Counted from the stretch's first letter, positions 1-8,232 are shown. The stretch: DNA of 64,000 bases from RGIG995 sp045543655 (GCA_045543655.1 JAZPXN010000084.1:1-64000), one strand, 5' to 3'. Numbers and translations: made by a program. Notes: a model not told the origin generated them from the letters alone.

Positions 1-434
1 ACAGCAGCGGCATCAGCGGAACGGTCAAGGACATCGGTATCTACTATACCATGATCACCACCGTTGACAATCAGGATATCTGCATCCCGAACTCCACCCT
101 TGCCAACAGCACGATCACCAATCTTTCCACCGAAACGACCCGCCGTCTGGACTTTGATTTCAGCATCTCCTACGATGCGGACATCGATGCCGCCAGAAAG
201 GTGATCCTCGATACGGCGGCCGCCGATGCTATGATTGCCAAGGATCCGGCGCCGGTTGTCTTTGTCACTGCGCACGGCGATTCCGCGATCACAATGAAGC
301 TTCGCGTATGGTGCGATGCCGCCAACTACTGGACGGTCAATTTCGCCATGTGGGAAAATGTCAAGAAGGAGCTTGACAAGGCCGGCATTGAGATCCCGTA
401 CCAGTATGTCAATGTCATTATGAAGAATCAGTAA
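1..434 (+). CDS. MscS-family mechanosensitive channel, C-terminal part (truncated by window edge)
   Basis: The reading frame is already open at base 3 and ends at TAA 432-434, so only the last ~143 codons are visible. The peptide carries the hallmark of the MscS beta domain: a G-x-V-x-D-I-G stretch followed by Y-x-T and then I-P-N-S, next to a T-x-R-R-L segment. The rest resembles the cytoplasmic alpha/beta domain, which in this family forms the cage below the membrane pore. MscS channels open on membrane tension and release solutes on hypo-osmotic shock. The transmembrane helices lie outside the window. The internal ATG at 51 is not the real start. A strong hairpin follows the stop. Confidence 0.88.
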   Translation, partial: SSGISGTVKDIGIYYTMITTVDNQDICIPNSTLANSTITNLSTETTRRLDFDFSISYDADIDAARKVILDTAAADAMIAKDPAPVVFVTAHGDSAITMKLRVWCDAANYWTVNFAMWENVKKELDKAGIEIPYQYVNVIMKNQ

Positions 435-442
435 GATTCGAC

Positions 443-477
443 AAAAATCCCCGGATCATACGGTCCGGGGATTTTTC
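443..477. terminator. Bidirectional terminator after the MscS gene
   Basis: A 13-base inverted repeat with TCCCCGGA in both arms is flanked by A5 on the left and T5 on the right. It can end the rightward MscS transcript and the leftward transcript that ends at 484. Confidence 0.8.
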
Positions 478-483
478 GCTTCA

Positions 484-1923
484 TCAGCCGATCAGCGTGA
501 TCGGCACCAGTCCAACCATAGGGCGGCGGGGCGTCGAGAGCTCGAGGATGACACGGTTGGTGATGTCAACCTGCTCGCCGGCTTCGATTTCAAATTCAAT
601 GGTGGTTTCGGGAGCGGTGTAGCGGCTCCAGGTGCAGAGCAGGCAGGTCTTGGGCGCGCCGTTGACCTTCCAGCCCTCGGGCAGATGCCACTTGAAGTGA
701 ATGTGCTTGGGCTGCGGATTGTGCTGGTTGGTGAGCTGCAGCTGTACCTTGACCGCCTTGCCGGGCGCGATGTCCGGACCGTCGGGCAGGATGACGCGGG
801 CTTTGGCCCACACGAAATCCACATCGAGGGAATAGCCGGGGATGTCAAGCAGCTGCTTTGACACCTTGTCATCGTAGAATTTTTCGATGTCGGCATCGTC
901 CCAGGAATCATGGTCGGACAGGCAGGCATGGCCGCGGTTGGCGGCGATGACGTGCGGGATCCGGTTGAACACGCGCTGGGTGAGCTCGGTACAGGTGGTC
1001 GGCAGACCGTAGCAGGATCCGAGGTCAATCGCCTTGGAAACAATATTGTCGCCGATGTGGTCGATCCAATCCTTCGGGATGCCGGCGGTGCCGTAGAGGA
1101 TGCCGAACAGCGAGCCGAGCGTTGCGCCGGTGCAGTCGGTATCGTCGCCGCAGTTGATGGCAAGGATCATCGACTTCTTGAAATCGCCCTCGCCCCAGAG
1201 TAAACCGAGCATCGCAAAGGCGACATTGGCGGGGGCCTGGAACCAGCCGAGCTCCTTGGTGTAGTCAACCAGCATCTGGCGGGTTTCCTTCCAATCGATG
1301 CCCTTGTCGCGGCAATCGAGGAGCAGACGGATGGTTCTGGCCATCCAGCTTTCGGCGGGGATCTTGGTAAGACCCAGATCGATCAGCTTCCGGAGATCCG
1401 TGATGACGAAGGCGGCGGCCTCGATGGCGGCCACGAACATCGCGGCATAGGTGCCCTCGCCGGAGCCATGGTCAACGCAGGCATCCATCTGTGCGTACTT
1501 CATGGCGATATCCGGGCAGCCGGGTGCCATGCAGGCCCAGACCTCGGTGCGGATCCAGGCTCCGTTGGAGTGCTTCCAGACATTCTTGTATTCGCCGCAC
1601 ATCGGAGCCTGCAGACCGATGTGCATATTGTTCTTGCAGAGGCCGTATTCGTTCCAATGCGGCGGAATATAGCTGATCCAGTATTCGCCGAGGATCGGGG
1701 CGCTCAGATTGTACGGGCCGATATCCTCCATGGCCTTGAGCCAGACAAGCTGGAGGTCCAGATCGTCATTGGCCAGAACGGTTCCTTCAGGCGTGGTGAA
1801 GCCCTGAATATCGTTAAGCTCTGTTTTGCCCTCGAAGGGGGTTCCCATAGTGCCGCCGATGTTCTTGCCGAGCCAGCAGGCGTAAATTTTGTCTTTGACG
1901 GTATCGCGGTTTAAGGTGATCAT
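484..1923 (-). CDS. ADP-ribosylglycohydrolase-family protein
   Basis: The 479-aa product has the DraG/ARH fold signature. N-D-D at residues 52-54 (here N-D-D-L-D rather than the usual N-D-D-T), D-H-G-x-G-E-G near 151-157 and C-G-D-D-T-D-C-T-G-A near 257-266 are the clusters that bind two metal ions in this family. The family removes ADP-ribose from proteins or hydrolyses related N- or O-glycosidic bonds. The C-terminal ~120 residues look like a beta-sandwich extension, seen in relatives that lie near sugar-use genes, so a carbohydrate-derived substrate is possible. The start ATG has AAGGAG 8 bases upstream, and a promoter lies at 1974-2002. The D-L for D-T change makes the exact reaction uncertain. 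Confidence 0.85.
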   Translation of the reverse strand: MITLNRDTVKDKIYACWLGKNIGGTMGTPFEGKTELNDIQGFTTPEGTVLANDDLDLQLVWLKAMEDIGPYNLSAPILGEYWISYIPPHWNEYGLCKNNMHIGLQAPMCGEYKNVWKHSNGAWIRTEVWACMAPGCPDIAMKYAQMDACVDHGSGEGTYAAMFVAAIEAAAFVITDLRKLIDLGLTKIPAESWMARTIRLLLDCRDKGIDWKETRQMLVDYTKELGWFQAPANVAFAMLGLLWGEGDFKKSMILAINCGDDTDCTGATLGSLFGILYGTAGIPKDWIDHIGDNIVSKAIDLGSCYGLPTTCTELTQRVFNRIPHVIAANRGHACLSDHDSWDDADIEKFYDDKVSKQLLDIPGYSLDVDFVWAKARVILPDGPDIAPGKAVKVQLQLTNQHNPQPKHIHFKWHLPEGWKVNGAPKTCLLCTWSRYTAPETTIEFEIEAGEQVDITNRVILELSTPRRPMVGLVPITLIG

Positions 1924-1973
1924 ATTGGATTCTCCTTACACTTGATTCGGAGGCATTGACCTTCCGTGATTTC

Positions 1974-2002
1974 ATTCTATCATATCCGATGCTGCCTGTC
2001 AA
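1974..2002 (-). promoter_or_regulatory. Sigma-A promoter for the ADP-ribosylglycohydrolase gene
   Basis: On the minus strand TTGACA and TAGAAT are separated by 17 bases and sit about 50 bases before the start codon. Confidence 0.75.
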
Positions 2003-2065
2003 TAATGAATCGGCCATTTGATGCAGTTCTGTTCGTAAATCGTCAAATTGAGCTTTGGAGCGAAC

Positions 2066-2091
2066 AAAAAATCCGCCGTCATCAGACGGCT
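2066..2091 (-). terminator. Terminator after the YegP-like gene
   Basis: A GCCGTC-ATCA-GACGGC hairpin is followed on the minus strand by a T-rich tract (A6 on the plus strand at 2066-2071). Confidence 0.7.
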
Positions 2092-2109
2092 GATTCTTTT
2101 GGATCGGAA

Positions 2110-2478
2110 TTATTCCTTTACGATTTCTGCATCCTCGGCGTTCTTGCGTACGCTCTCGATGCCGTTCATGCAGCTGTCCTTGGCAACATAGCCCTCGGAG
2201 GTTGCGATGATCTGGCCGTTGCGGGCCTTCAGACGGAAGCGGAACTCGCCCTTCTTGTCGGTGTAAACTTCGAACTTGGGGCAGGTTGCAGCTGCGACTT
2301 CTTCGACGGTCTGGTCCTCGAGGTTTGCGATCGGAGCGTTCTTCTTTACGCTCTCGGCGCCCTTGAGGCAGGCAGACTCGGACTCATAAACCTCGGAGGT
2401 AGCGATTACCTGGCCGTTGGTGGCCTTGAGGTCGAACTTGATGCCGGAGGCAACGGTCTTAACAACGATTTTTCCCAT
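2110..2478 (-). CDS. YegP/DUF1508 protein with two tandem repeats
   Basis: The 122-aa product consists of two DUF1508 units, roughly residues 1-50 and 66-118. Each has the F-x-L-K-A-x-N-G-Q-x-I-A-T-S-E-x-Y core followed by an S-V-K/R-K-N-A helix. YegP-like proteins are small cytoplasmic alpha/beta proteins of unknown function that are common in anaerobes and sometimes linked to stress. The gene is monocistronic, with its own promoter (2523-2551), an AAAAGGAG ribosome site and a terminator. Confidence 0.92.
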   Translation of the reverse strand: MGKIVVKTVASGIKFDLKATNGQVIATSEVYESESACLKGAESVKKNAPIANLEDQTVEEVAAATCPKFEVYTDKKGEFRFRLKARNGQIIATSEGYVAKDSCMNGIESVRKNAEDAEIVKE

Positions 2479-2522
2479 GATACGATTCTCCTTTTCAGGT
2501 TAAAAATAAAGGTACTATCAAT

Positions 2523-2551
2523 ATTATACGATATAAGTGCGCAAAAGTCAA
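2523..2551 (-). promoter_or_regulatory. Promoter of the YegP-like gene
   Basis: TTGACT, a 17-base spacer and TATAAT lie on the minus strand, about 45 bases before the start codon. Confidence 0.75.
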
Positions 2552-2600
2552 TGATTTATCGACATTTTTTTGCCGGAAAATTGTAAATAAATGCGGAATT

Positions 2601-3776
2601 TCAGGAGCGGATCCAGATCGGACTGCTCCAGGCGGCACGGCCGTCGGCCAGTTTGACACGGATGTAGTAATAATCGGTTTCCCGTTCGGCACGCGCACCG
2701 CTCCGGTAATCGTACCACAGCGCTTCGGTTTTGCTGCGCAGGATCAGATAATCCCGCCCGTTTTTGATGACGGTAACCGATTCCACCGGCGCGTCGGCAT
2801 CGATCCGGAACCAGACGGCGCGATCGCCCGCATCGGTGAATTCCTCGCCCATGTAATGGCCGTTAATCCGGAAATCCAGCGTGATGCGGCCGCCCATGAA
2901 GCCGTAGCACCGGCGGGCCTTCAGCGCCGAAAAGATCGACTCGCGGGTGTTATCCTCGGCCCATACACCGGTAAGCCCCGGATACATCCGGGGATAGCCG
3001 AGCGATTCGACCGTCAGTCCCGGCGTGCCGGCATGATCGTCGGAGGCGCCGATGACACCCATCCGCGCGCCCTTTTCCAGCGCATCCCGCCAATGACCGC
3101 CCTCGCAGTCATCGCCGGTGTGGAGCGGATTGCCGAAATATTCGGTGCAGCTGTCCCGTGAATAGATCTGGATCAGCGGGGTCATGTCATCCGTATCCAT
3201 CGAGAGAAAGTCACAGCCTGCCGAAAGGAAATTGGTATCGTGCGGCACAAGGAGAAGATCCTCCCGCGCCAGCCAGCGGTGAAGCTCCTCTCTCGTGCAT
3301 TCGCCGTCGCGGGTGCCGCGCAGCGGCACTCCGTCATCGGAGGCAAAATAGATGACCAGATTGTTGTACCAGGGATAGGAATCCCGCTCATAGCCGAGAA
3401 TCGCGGTGAAGCGGCCCGGCTGATTGTATTTTTCAGCTGCGGCGGTCAGCTGCTTCCATTTGCCGGAGCACCAGAGCTCGGGCTTCCCGACACCGCCGTG
3501 ATCGTGATCGGTCAGCGCGCCAAAATCAAGACCGGCTTTATCGCGCAGGGTTGTGTAGTATTCATCGGGAGTTGGCTTGCCGTCCGAGAGGCAGGAATGG
3601 CCGTGCAGATCGCCGAAATAGACCCGATAAGCCGGCGAAGCGGGGAAGCGGGCACGCTGATCGGCACGGATGGCATCCCATGTGCCGGATTCGCCTGCAT
3701 AAACCTGATCGGTGAAATACTGTGCCCGGCCGGGCGTGTCAATGCGCTTGGCCAGGTAACGTTCCGGATGCTTCAT
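2601..3776 (-). CDS. PHP-superfamily metal-dependent phosphoesterase-like protein (DUF3604 type)
   Basis: The 391-aa product opens its fold with G-D-L-H-G-H-S at 55-61 and S-D-G at 64-66. L-T-D-H-D-H follows at 88-93, with later V-P-H-D-T and S-D-D-H segments. These are the histidine and aspartate ligands of the trinuclear PHP site. DUF3604/PHP proteins are hydrolases, probably of phosphoesters, and the substrate here is not evident. The C-terminal ~90 residues form a beta-rich domain. The gene starts 3 bases after the esterase stop and shows no strong ribosome site of its own, so the two are probably translationally coupled and share a substrate pathway. Confidence 0.82.
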   Translation of the reverse strand: MKHPERYLAKRIDTPGRAQYFTDQVYAGESGTWDAIRADQRARFPASPAYRVYFGDLHGHSCLSDGKPTPDEYYTTLRDKAGLDFGALTDHDHGGVGKPELWCSGKWKQLTAAAEKYNQPGRFTAILGYERDSYPWYNNLVIYFASDDGVPLRGTRDGECTREELHRWLAREDLLLVPHDTNFLSAGCDFLSMDTDDMTPLIQIYSRDSCTEYFGNPLHTGDDCEGGHWRDALEKGARMGVIGASDDHAGTPGLTVESLGYPRMYPGLTGVWAEDNTRESIFSALKARRCYGFMGGRITLDFRINGHYMGEEFTDAGDRAVWFRIDADAPVESVTVIKNGRDYLILRSKTEALWYDYRSGARAERETDYYYIRVKLADGRAAWSSPIWIRS

Positions 3777-3779
3777 GGC

Positions 3780-4844
3780 TCAGACAAAGGCACCGAAGCC
3801 TTCAAGGAAGCTGTCGAAGGCGCCGTTATCGGTTGAGAAGCGGTGGCCTCCGCCCCAGCGGTTGCAGCGGACATGATCGGGAACACCGGCCGCATCGAAG
3901 AATGCCTGCACGCGCGGGAACAGCTCGTTGACCTCGCTGTTGTCAAAAACCGAATCCTCGGTGCCGACATCGATCCAGAGCTTTCGCGGGGCGCAGAGTC
4001 CGGCAATTTCGGTATCAAGGAATTTGCCGCAGGAATCCTTCCAGACAAAATCCCGCCAGCCGTATTTGATCCGGTCATTGAAGAAGGCGGCCGACCATCC
4101 GCTCTTGATCCGGGTTTCGTATGCCATTGTATAGAGGGTATAGAAGCCGCCGTAGGAGAGGCCGCACATACCGATCTTTTCGGGATCAATAAAGGGAAGC
4201 TGGGTCAGCGCATCCAGCGCACGGGAAATCTCATAGATTTCAAGGCCTGCGATGCTGGCGCCGCACTGCTTGAGCTCCTTGTCGCTGTCATGACGGTTAT
4301 AGGGCGTGGTGTAGGAGGGAATATTCTCCTGCGGAACCTGAAAGCTCCAGAGGAGCATCTGCGGTGCGAAGACAACAACACCGCGTTCCACCATCCGACG
4401 GGCTACACCGCCGTAATTGTTGGGGCCGATGATATCACAGCAGAGCTGGGGCGATCCGCCGCCGCCGTGCTGCATGATGGCAAGCGGGGCTCTGGCAGCC
4501 TTCTGCTTGGGAATCAGCAGGAGGCCGGTGAAGGTGACACCGTCACAGATCGGAAAGAGGACCCGCTCCACAAAGCAGAGCGCATCCTCGCCGAGCGGGG
4601 TGCGCTCGACGGCCTGCGGGCCTCTGCCAAAAACCTCACGGCAGACATCGATGCCGAGAAGGGAGGCATATTCCGCACGGAACTTCTCCCGTTCGGCGGC
4701 CATGCGCTGAGGCGTAACGGTCTGTTCACGACGCATATTGGCGGCCACGCGAAGCACCGCGACGGCATTGGAAACGCTGTCGGCATAGAGCTTGCGCACC
4801 GGCTCGGAGGCGGAAATCGGTTCGGTATAAATCGATTCTGGCAT
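3780..4844 (-). CDS. Alpha/beta hydrolase, dienelactone hydrolase/acetyl-xylan esterase-like
   Basis: The 354-aa protein has an oxyanion-hole H-G-G-G-G at 126-130, the nucleophile elbow G-L-S-Y-G-G at 228-233 (Ser230), an acid in the D-V-G-T-E-D segment near 292-297 and His334 in G-G-G-H-R. This is a complete serine-esterase triad. There is no signal peptide, so it is probably an intracellular esterase acting on acylated sugars. I chose the ATG at 4844 because AGGAAG lies 8 bases upstream and the promoter at 4878-4906 lies within the longer possible reading frame. The gene is first in an operon with the PHP protein. Confidence 0.85.
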   Translation of the reverse strand: MPESIYTEPISASEPVRKLYADSVSNAVAVLRVAANMRREQTVTPQRMAAEREKFRAEYASLLGIDVCREVFGRGPQAVERTPLGEDALCFVERVLFPICDGVTFTGLLLIPKQKAARAPLAIMQHGGGGSPQLCCDIIGPNNYGGVARRMVERGVVVFAPQMLLWSFQVPQENIPSYTTPYNRHDSDKELKQCGASIAGLEIYEISRALDALTQLPFIDPEKIGMCGLSYGGFYTLYTMAYETRIKSGWSAAFFNDRIKYGWRDFVWKDSCGKFLDTEIAGLCAPRKLWIDVGTEDSVFDNSEVNELFPRVQAFFDAAGVPDHVRCNRWGGGHRFSTDNGAFDSFLEGFGAFV

Positions 4845-4877
4845 GGAATCACTTCCTGTTCGTATTAAGATATCATA

Positions 4878-4906
4878 ATAATAGCACAGACGTCGGTTTT
4901 TGTCAA
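4878..4906 (-). promoter_or_regulatory. Promoter of the esterase-PHP operon
   Basis: TTGACA, 17 bases and TATTAT on the minus strand. It matches the promoter at 6266-6294 at 25 of 29 positions, including a shared TCTGTGC just before the -10. Confidence 0.75.
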
Positions 4907-4981
4907 GGTCGGAATTGGGCAAAATCCGGAGCCGTTTGCTCATGGGATAAATAAAAGGGAGTCGAAGCTGCCTCCATACGG

Positions 4982-5016
4982 AAGGAGCCGCTGTGCAAAA
5001 AACAGAGCGGCTCCTT
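4982..5016 (-). terminator. Hairpin after the phosphatase-like gene
   Basis: An 11-bp perfect stem (AAGGAGCCGCT) with a 13-base A-rich loop lies just past the stop at 5027. It lacks a clean T-run, so it may be a weak terminator or an mRNA 3'-end stabiliser. Confidence 0.5.
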
Positions 5017-5026
5017 GTAAACGGAT

Positions 5027-5800
5027 TCAGCAAAGCGGTTTGCCTTCCCATTCGCGGGCGGCGGGGGAATCCAGCAGGCGGGCGATTGTCGGGGCAATAT
5101 CCTTGATGGATACATCTTCCAGCTCCCGCCCTGTCTCAAAGCGGGGGCCGCAGAACAGAACGGGAATGGTCATATCCTCGTCGCAGGCGGATCCGTGCAC
5201 CCGGTCATGGCCGCCGTGATCAGCACAGACAATTAGTGTATAGCCATCCGGGAGATTCCTATGAAGCTTTTCGATGCAGGACCAGGCCTTGACCAGGCTT
5301 TGCATATATTCGGGACTCATCCAACCGTGATCGTGTCCGCCGACTTCGTCGGTTTCGCCCAGATACAGGAAGAGAAAATCCGGCTCCTCGGCTTTGATAT
5401 AAGCGATCGCTGCATCGGTGATTTTTGGATCGGTGTCGGCCTGCTTGTGCTGATTGATGCAAAGACAGGTATGCAGATGATCGGGACGGGTCAGATCGCG
5501 GAGCTCCTCCCATGTGGTGAAGAAGGCACACTTTTTTTCGCTTCGGTCCAGCTGCTCAATCAGGCCGTCGATCGGGCGGACCTGCGGGACATAGGTGTTG
5601 GTCAGAATGCCGTGGCGGTCGGGATCCACGCTGTGGAAGAGCGACATATGGCAGGGAAGGGTCGAGGACGGCAGGACGGTGCGGGCCTTGAGGCAATAGG
5701 ATGACTGCTCAAGCAGCGCTCGCACATAGGGATGGCCGCAGGCCAGCATCCCGTCGGGGCGCATCCCGTCGACCAGTACAAGAATCACTTTTTCGGACAT
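5027..5800 (-). CDS. Alkaline phosphatase superfamily (type I phosphodiesterase/nucleotide pyrophosphatase-like) enzyme
   Basis: The 257-aa product begins with V-L-V-D-G-M-R-P-D-G (metal ligand Asp11) and has a S-S-T-L-P-C-H nucleophile region near 45-51. It ends with G-H-D-H-G and A-D-H-G-G-H, the usual second-metal ligands. It is shorter than typical NPP enzymes but all ligand clusters are present. The family hydrolyses phosphodiesters or phosphomonoesters. No signal peptide is visible. The start at 5800 has GGAGG 7 bases upstream; a longer in-frame extension overlaps the previous gene and lacks support. It lies 55 bases after the small beta-sandwich gene and probably shares its promoter. 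Confidence 0.83.
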   Translation of the reverse strand: MSEKVILVLVDGMRPDGMLACGHPYVRALLEQSSYCLKARTVLPSSTLPCHMSLFHSVDPDRHGILTNTYVPQVRPIDGLIEQLDRSEKKCAFFTTWEELRDLTRPDHLHTCLCINQHKQADTDPKITDAAIAYIKAEEPDFLFLYLGETDEVGGHDHGWMSPEYMQSLVKAWSCIEKLHRNLPDGYTLIVCADHGGHDRVHGSACDEDMTIPVLFCGPRFETGRELEDVSIKDIAPTIARLLDSPAAREWEGKPLC

Positions 5801-5855
5801 GATTAAACCTCCGTTTGATGTATTTAAGCGGGCAGACAGACCGGATCCGATCGGC

Positions 5856-6242
5856 TCAGAGAATCCGGACCGGGAATTCGGGGCCGGCCGGATCCTGACG
5901 GCAGGTTTCGCTTCCGTCGGAGAAAATGCACTTGCAGTCAAGCTCCAGCCGATAGCGGGCATAGGGTGAGCCGTTGGCGGCACAATCGGAAGAAAGCTCG
6001 ATTGCCAGCGTATTCTCGCCGGCGATCAGGAGCCGCGTAATATCGTAGGAAGGATAAAGGTCCGGCTTGCCCCGATCCCGGACAGCAATTTTTTCGTTGA
6101 TAAGTACCCGGACAAAGCCATTTCCGGTGATGTACAGCTGGGCCTGGATCGGCATACTGCCGATATAAAAGCGCCGGATCAGAATCGGCGCATCGGATTC
6201 CCTGGCAGGTGCGACCGGACAGGCACGGCGAAATCGGTTCAT
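5856..6242 (-). CDS. Small beta-sandwich protein, alpha-L-rhamnosidase N-domain-like
   Basis: The 128-aa protein has an F-Y-I-G-S segment, then a Y-I-T-G-N-G-F-V-R-V-L-I-N stretch and a Y-P-S-Y-D-I-T-R-L-L-I-A-G-E-N-T run ending in alternating hydrophobics. This pattern resembles the beta-sandwich placed in front of the catalytic domain in GH78 rhamnosidases and other galactose-binding-like modules. It stands alone here without a catalytic domain, so it is either a free sugar-binding subunit or a remnant. It is first in a two-gene operon with the phosphatase-like enzyme. The ATG has GGAGG 8 bases upstream. Confidence 0.6.
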   Translation of the reverse strand: MNRFRRACPVAPARESDAPILIRRFYIGSMPIQAQLYITGNGFVRVLINEKIAVRDRGKPDLYPSYDITRLLIAGENTLAIELSSDCAANGSPYARYRLELDCKCIFSDGSETCRQDPAGPEFPVRIL

Positions 6243-6265
6243 GTACAGCCTCCATCGTTTTTTTC

Positions 6266-6294
6266 ATTATAGCACAGATCTCGTTTTTTGTCAA
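6266..6294 (-). promoter_or_regulatory. Promoter of the beta-sandwich/phosphatase operon
   Basis: TTGACA, 17 bases and TATAAT on the minus strand, 24 bases before the start codon. Confidence 0.85.
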
Positions 6295-6307
6295 TCGGAC
6301 CGAAATG

Positions 6308-6340
6308 AAAAATCTCCCCCGGCCGTGCAGGTCGGGGGAG
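6308..6340 (-). terminator. Terminator after the solute-binding protein gene
   Basis: A CTCCCCCG/CGGGGGAG stem, extended by three inner pairs, is followed on the minus strand by a T5 tract. Confidence 0.85.
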
Positions 6341-6352
6341 AGAAAGACGGAA

Positions 6353-7819
6353 TTATTCGCCGGAGAAGCCTTCGTTCAGAGCATTTACACGATCCTGCTG
6401 GAGCGTCTTTACGCTGTCAGCAAAGGAAGCGACATCGGTCGAGGGGTGGGCGGGATCCAGCAGCGTTTCGAGCAGCTTGAGGGCCGGACCTTCGAATCCG
6501 CCGTAGAGGTAGGAGAAGCTGAGGATGCGGTTGTCATGCATGAGGTCGATCATCCTGGCATCGTCGGTCTCATCGGAATAGCGAACCTTGAGTGCGGTTT
6601 CATAGTAAACCGGGAATACCGTGTGGTAGCCTTCGATGTTCAGCGCTTCCGTGATCAGAGCAACCGTTTCGCGGCTTTCTTCCGGAACGGTGACCGGGAT
6701 AGCCGAGGGCTTGTCGGTGCAGCCGCCGTAGTAATCTTCCTGATTCTCATCCAGCTTGGGCATCGGAAGGATACCGTACTGGGTGTCGGAGAAGCTCAGG
6801 TTCTTGACAGCATCGTCAAGACGGGTGTAGCAGAAGAGCGACTGGCCTTCTGCGAACATATCGACATAGAAGGTATTGGATTCATCGGTGATGTAGGAGC
6901 CGCCGCTGGTGAAGAGCAGATCGTAGAGTGTTTCAACAATCTGGGTGTTCTTCTGCATATCAAAGTTGTAGGAGATTTCGCCGTTCTTGTCAGCGGAGAA
7001 ATAGCCCATGTTGAAGGCTTCAAGCCAGCCGTAGAACCAGGGCATATTGACAAAGCCGTAGCGGTCGGTCGGATCCTTTTCGGTGTTGCCGTTCAGATCC
7101 TTGAAGCCGTCTGCGACGATTTTGTTGAACACATCCATCGTCCAGGTGCCGTCGTAGACCTTCTCGTAGAGGCTGCCGAGTTGATAATCCTCGGCCAGCT
7201 TCTTGTTGAAGAACATGGCACGCAGGTCGGATACGGGATAGTACGAGATGTTGTTGGACATGAGGAACATGGTGTCGCCGACACGCATGGTATCGATGGT
7301 CTTGCTCGGCCACCATGCGCCGTCAAAATCAAAGGACTCCAGCTCGAGTACGTTCACGAACATACCCTCCAGCGACATATTGGCCAGAGAAATATCGTGA
7401 GCCATAACGATGTCGAATTCATGCTCGCCGGACAGGATGGAGGTCGAGGTTTCGGTGTCGCCGGTGATGTCCTGGGGATCGCACATATCGGAGAGAACGA
7501 TATCGCAGTTCAGATGCTCTTCAACGGCACGGATCTTGGCCGCAACAGCATCATCGATCAGGCTGCCGGATTCTTCTTCAACGAACAGGGACTTGATAGC
7601 CGATTCCTTGAAGGTCAGGATTGTGTAGGTGTAGCCGCCGAGGTCCTGCTTGGGGATGAAATTACCGAGGGAATATTCATCATCCGAGCCGGTAGGAGCG
7701 GTGTCCGTTCCCGAAGCGGTATCCGCGGTGGTTTCACCGGTGCTGGTTCCGCCGCCGCAGGCTGCCAGAGAAAACAGCATGGTCAGCAGCAGGAAGAAAG
7801 AGAGTGCGCGCTTTTTCAT
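6353..7819 (-). CDS. Lipoprotein extracellular solute-binding protein (ABC importer, sugar type)
   Basis: The 488-aa product has a lipoprotein signal peptide: basic N-terminus, hydrophobic core and L-A-A-C with lipidated Cys21. A G/T/S-rich linker of ~25 residues follows. The mature part has the periplasmic-binding fold of family 1 proteins, with an F-D-I-V-M segment and a D-x-N-G-N-x-x-x-D-P-T-D-R-Y-G loop of the calcium-binding type seen in clostridial sugar-binding proteins. It should sit on the outer face of the membrane and deliver an oligosaccharide to an ABC importer. No permease or ATPase gene lies beside it, so the partner is elsewhere. Promoter, GGAGG site and terminator mark a monocistronic unit. 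Confidence 0.88.
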   Translation of the reverse strand: MKKRALSFFLLLTMLFSLAACGGGTSTGETTADTASGTDTAPTGSDDEYSLGNFIPKQDLGGYTYTILTFKESAIKSLFVEEESGSLIDDAVAAKIRAVEEHLNCDIVLSDMCDPQDITGDTETSTSILSGEHEFDIVMAHDISLANMSLEGMFVNVLELESFDFDGAWWPSKTIDTMRVGDTMFLMSNNISYYPVSDLRAMFFNKKLAEDYQLGSLYEKVYDGTWTMDVFNKIVADGFKDLNGNTEKDPTDRYGFVNMPWFYGWLEAFNMGYFSADKNGEISYNFDMQKNTQIVETLYDLLFTSGGSYITDESNTFYVDMFAEGQSLFCYTRLDDAVKNLSFSDTQYGILPMPKLDENQEDYYGGCTDKPSAIPVTVPEESRETVALITEALNIEGYHTVFPVYYETALKVRYSDETDDARMIDLMHDNRILSFSYLYGGFEGPALKLLETLLDPAHPSTDVASFADSVKTLQQDRVNALNEGFSGE

Positions 7820-7854
7820 GGGTATCCTCCTTGAAAATATTATTTTTCGCTCCC

Positions 7855-7883
7855 ATTATATCATACGGTCCATCGAGTGTAAA
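7855..7883 (-). promoter_or_regulatory. Promoter of the solute-binding protein gene
   Basis: TTTACA, 17 bases and TATAAT on the minus strand, about 36 bases before the start codon. Confidence 0.75.
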
Positions 7884-7994
7884 GCAACGTATGACAATTG
7901 AGCAATATCTTTCGCAATTTGAGCAACAAATTTCCTGCCCCGGCGATATGCTGCCGGTTGAGTAAAACCGTTCGCTTACGCTCACGGTGAAAGT

Positions 7995-8133
7995 ATTCAC
8001 TTTGTGAATTGTGAAATTTGATGCTTACGCATCAAGTGAAATTAAATCCACCCACTCGCCGTCGAGGCGAATTTCACACGCCGCAGGCGTATTTCACATT
8101 GCGAAGCAATATTTCACCCACCCGCAAGGGTGG
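7995..8133. repeat. Array of six unlike hairpins joined by ATTTCAC/GTGAAA linkers
   Basis: Six short perfect hairpins follow one another at 7995-8009, 8018-8035, 8056-8070, 8078-8090, 8098-8110 and 8118-8133. Their stems differ (ATTCAC, TTGATGC, TCGCC, ACGCC, ATTGC, CCACCC) and loops are 3-5 bases. The last four are separated by a constant ATTTCAC, and the left part carries the reverse form GTGAAAT. The array lies in the 7820-8175 non-coding stretch between the solute-binding gene and the displaced tRNA terminator. It may be a dispersed intergenic repeat element; the function is unknown. Confidence 0.7.
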
Positions 8134-8142
8134 ATTTAGTTG

Positions 8143-8174
8143 AAAAACCGACAAGTCGAAACTTGTCGGTTTTT
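8143..8174 (-). terminator. Original tRNA-Ala terminator, now separated from its gene
   Basis: A perfect 14-bp stem (AAAAACCGACAAGT) with CGAA loop and T5 ends directly before the left att core. Before prophage insertion it lay 2 bases past the tRNA-Ala 3' end. Confidence 0.85.
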
Positions 8175-8175
8175 C

Positions 8176-8201
8176 TGGTGGAGCGTAGGGGATTCGAACC
8201 C
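8176..8201 (-). repeat. attL core: displaced 3' end of tRNA-Ala
   Basis: 26 bp identical to 41646-41671. Identity stops at 8202, where phage sequence begins; only acceptor-end and T-arm sequence is present, so it is not a functional tRNA. Confidence 0.92.
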
Positions 8202-8232
8202 GAACTGCACCGTTGATATTATCATATTATTT

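Noticed and set aside
6209..7834. Rightward open frame of 541 codons opposite the solute-binding gene
   Set aside because: The minus-strand gene has lipobox, promoter, ribosome site and terminator; the plus frame has none and is a codon-bias shadow.
7995..8133. CRISPR array
   Set aside because: The constant part is only ~7 bases, the variable part is palindromic, and there are no cas genes.
8176..8201. Second tRNA-Ala gene
   Set aside because: Only the last 26 bases are present; it is the displaced att fragment.
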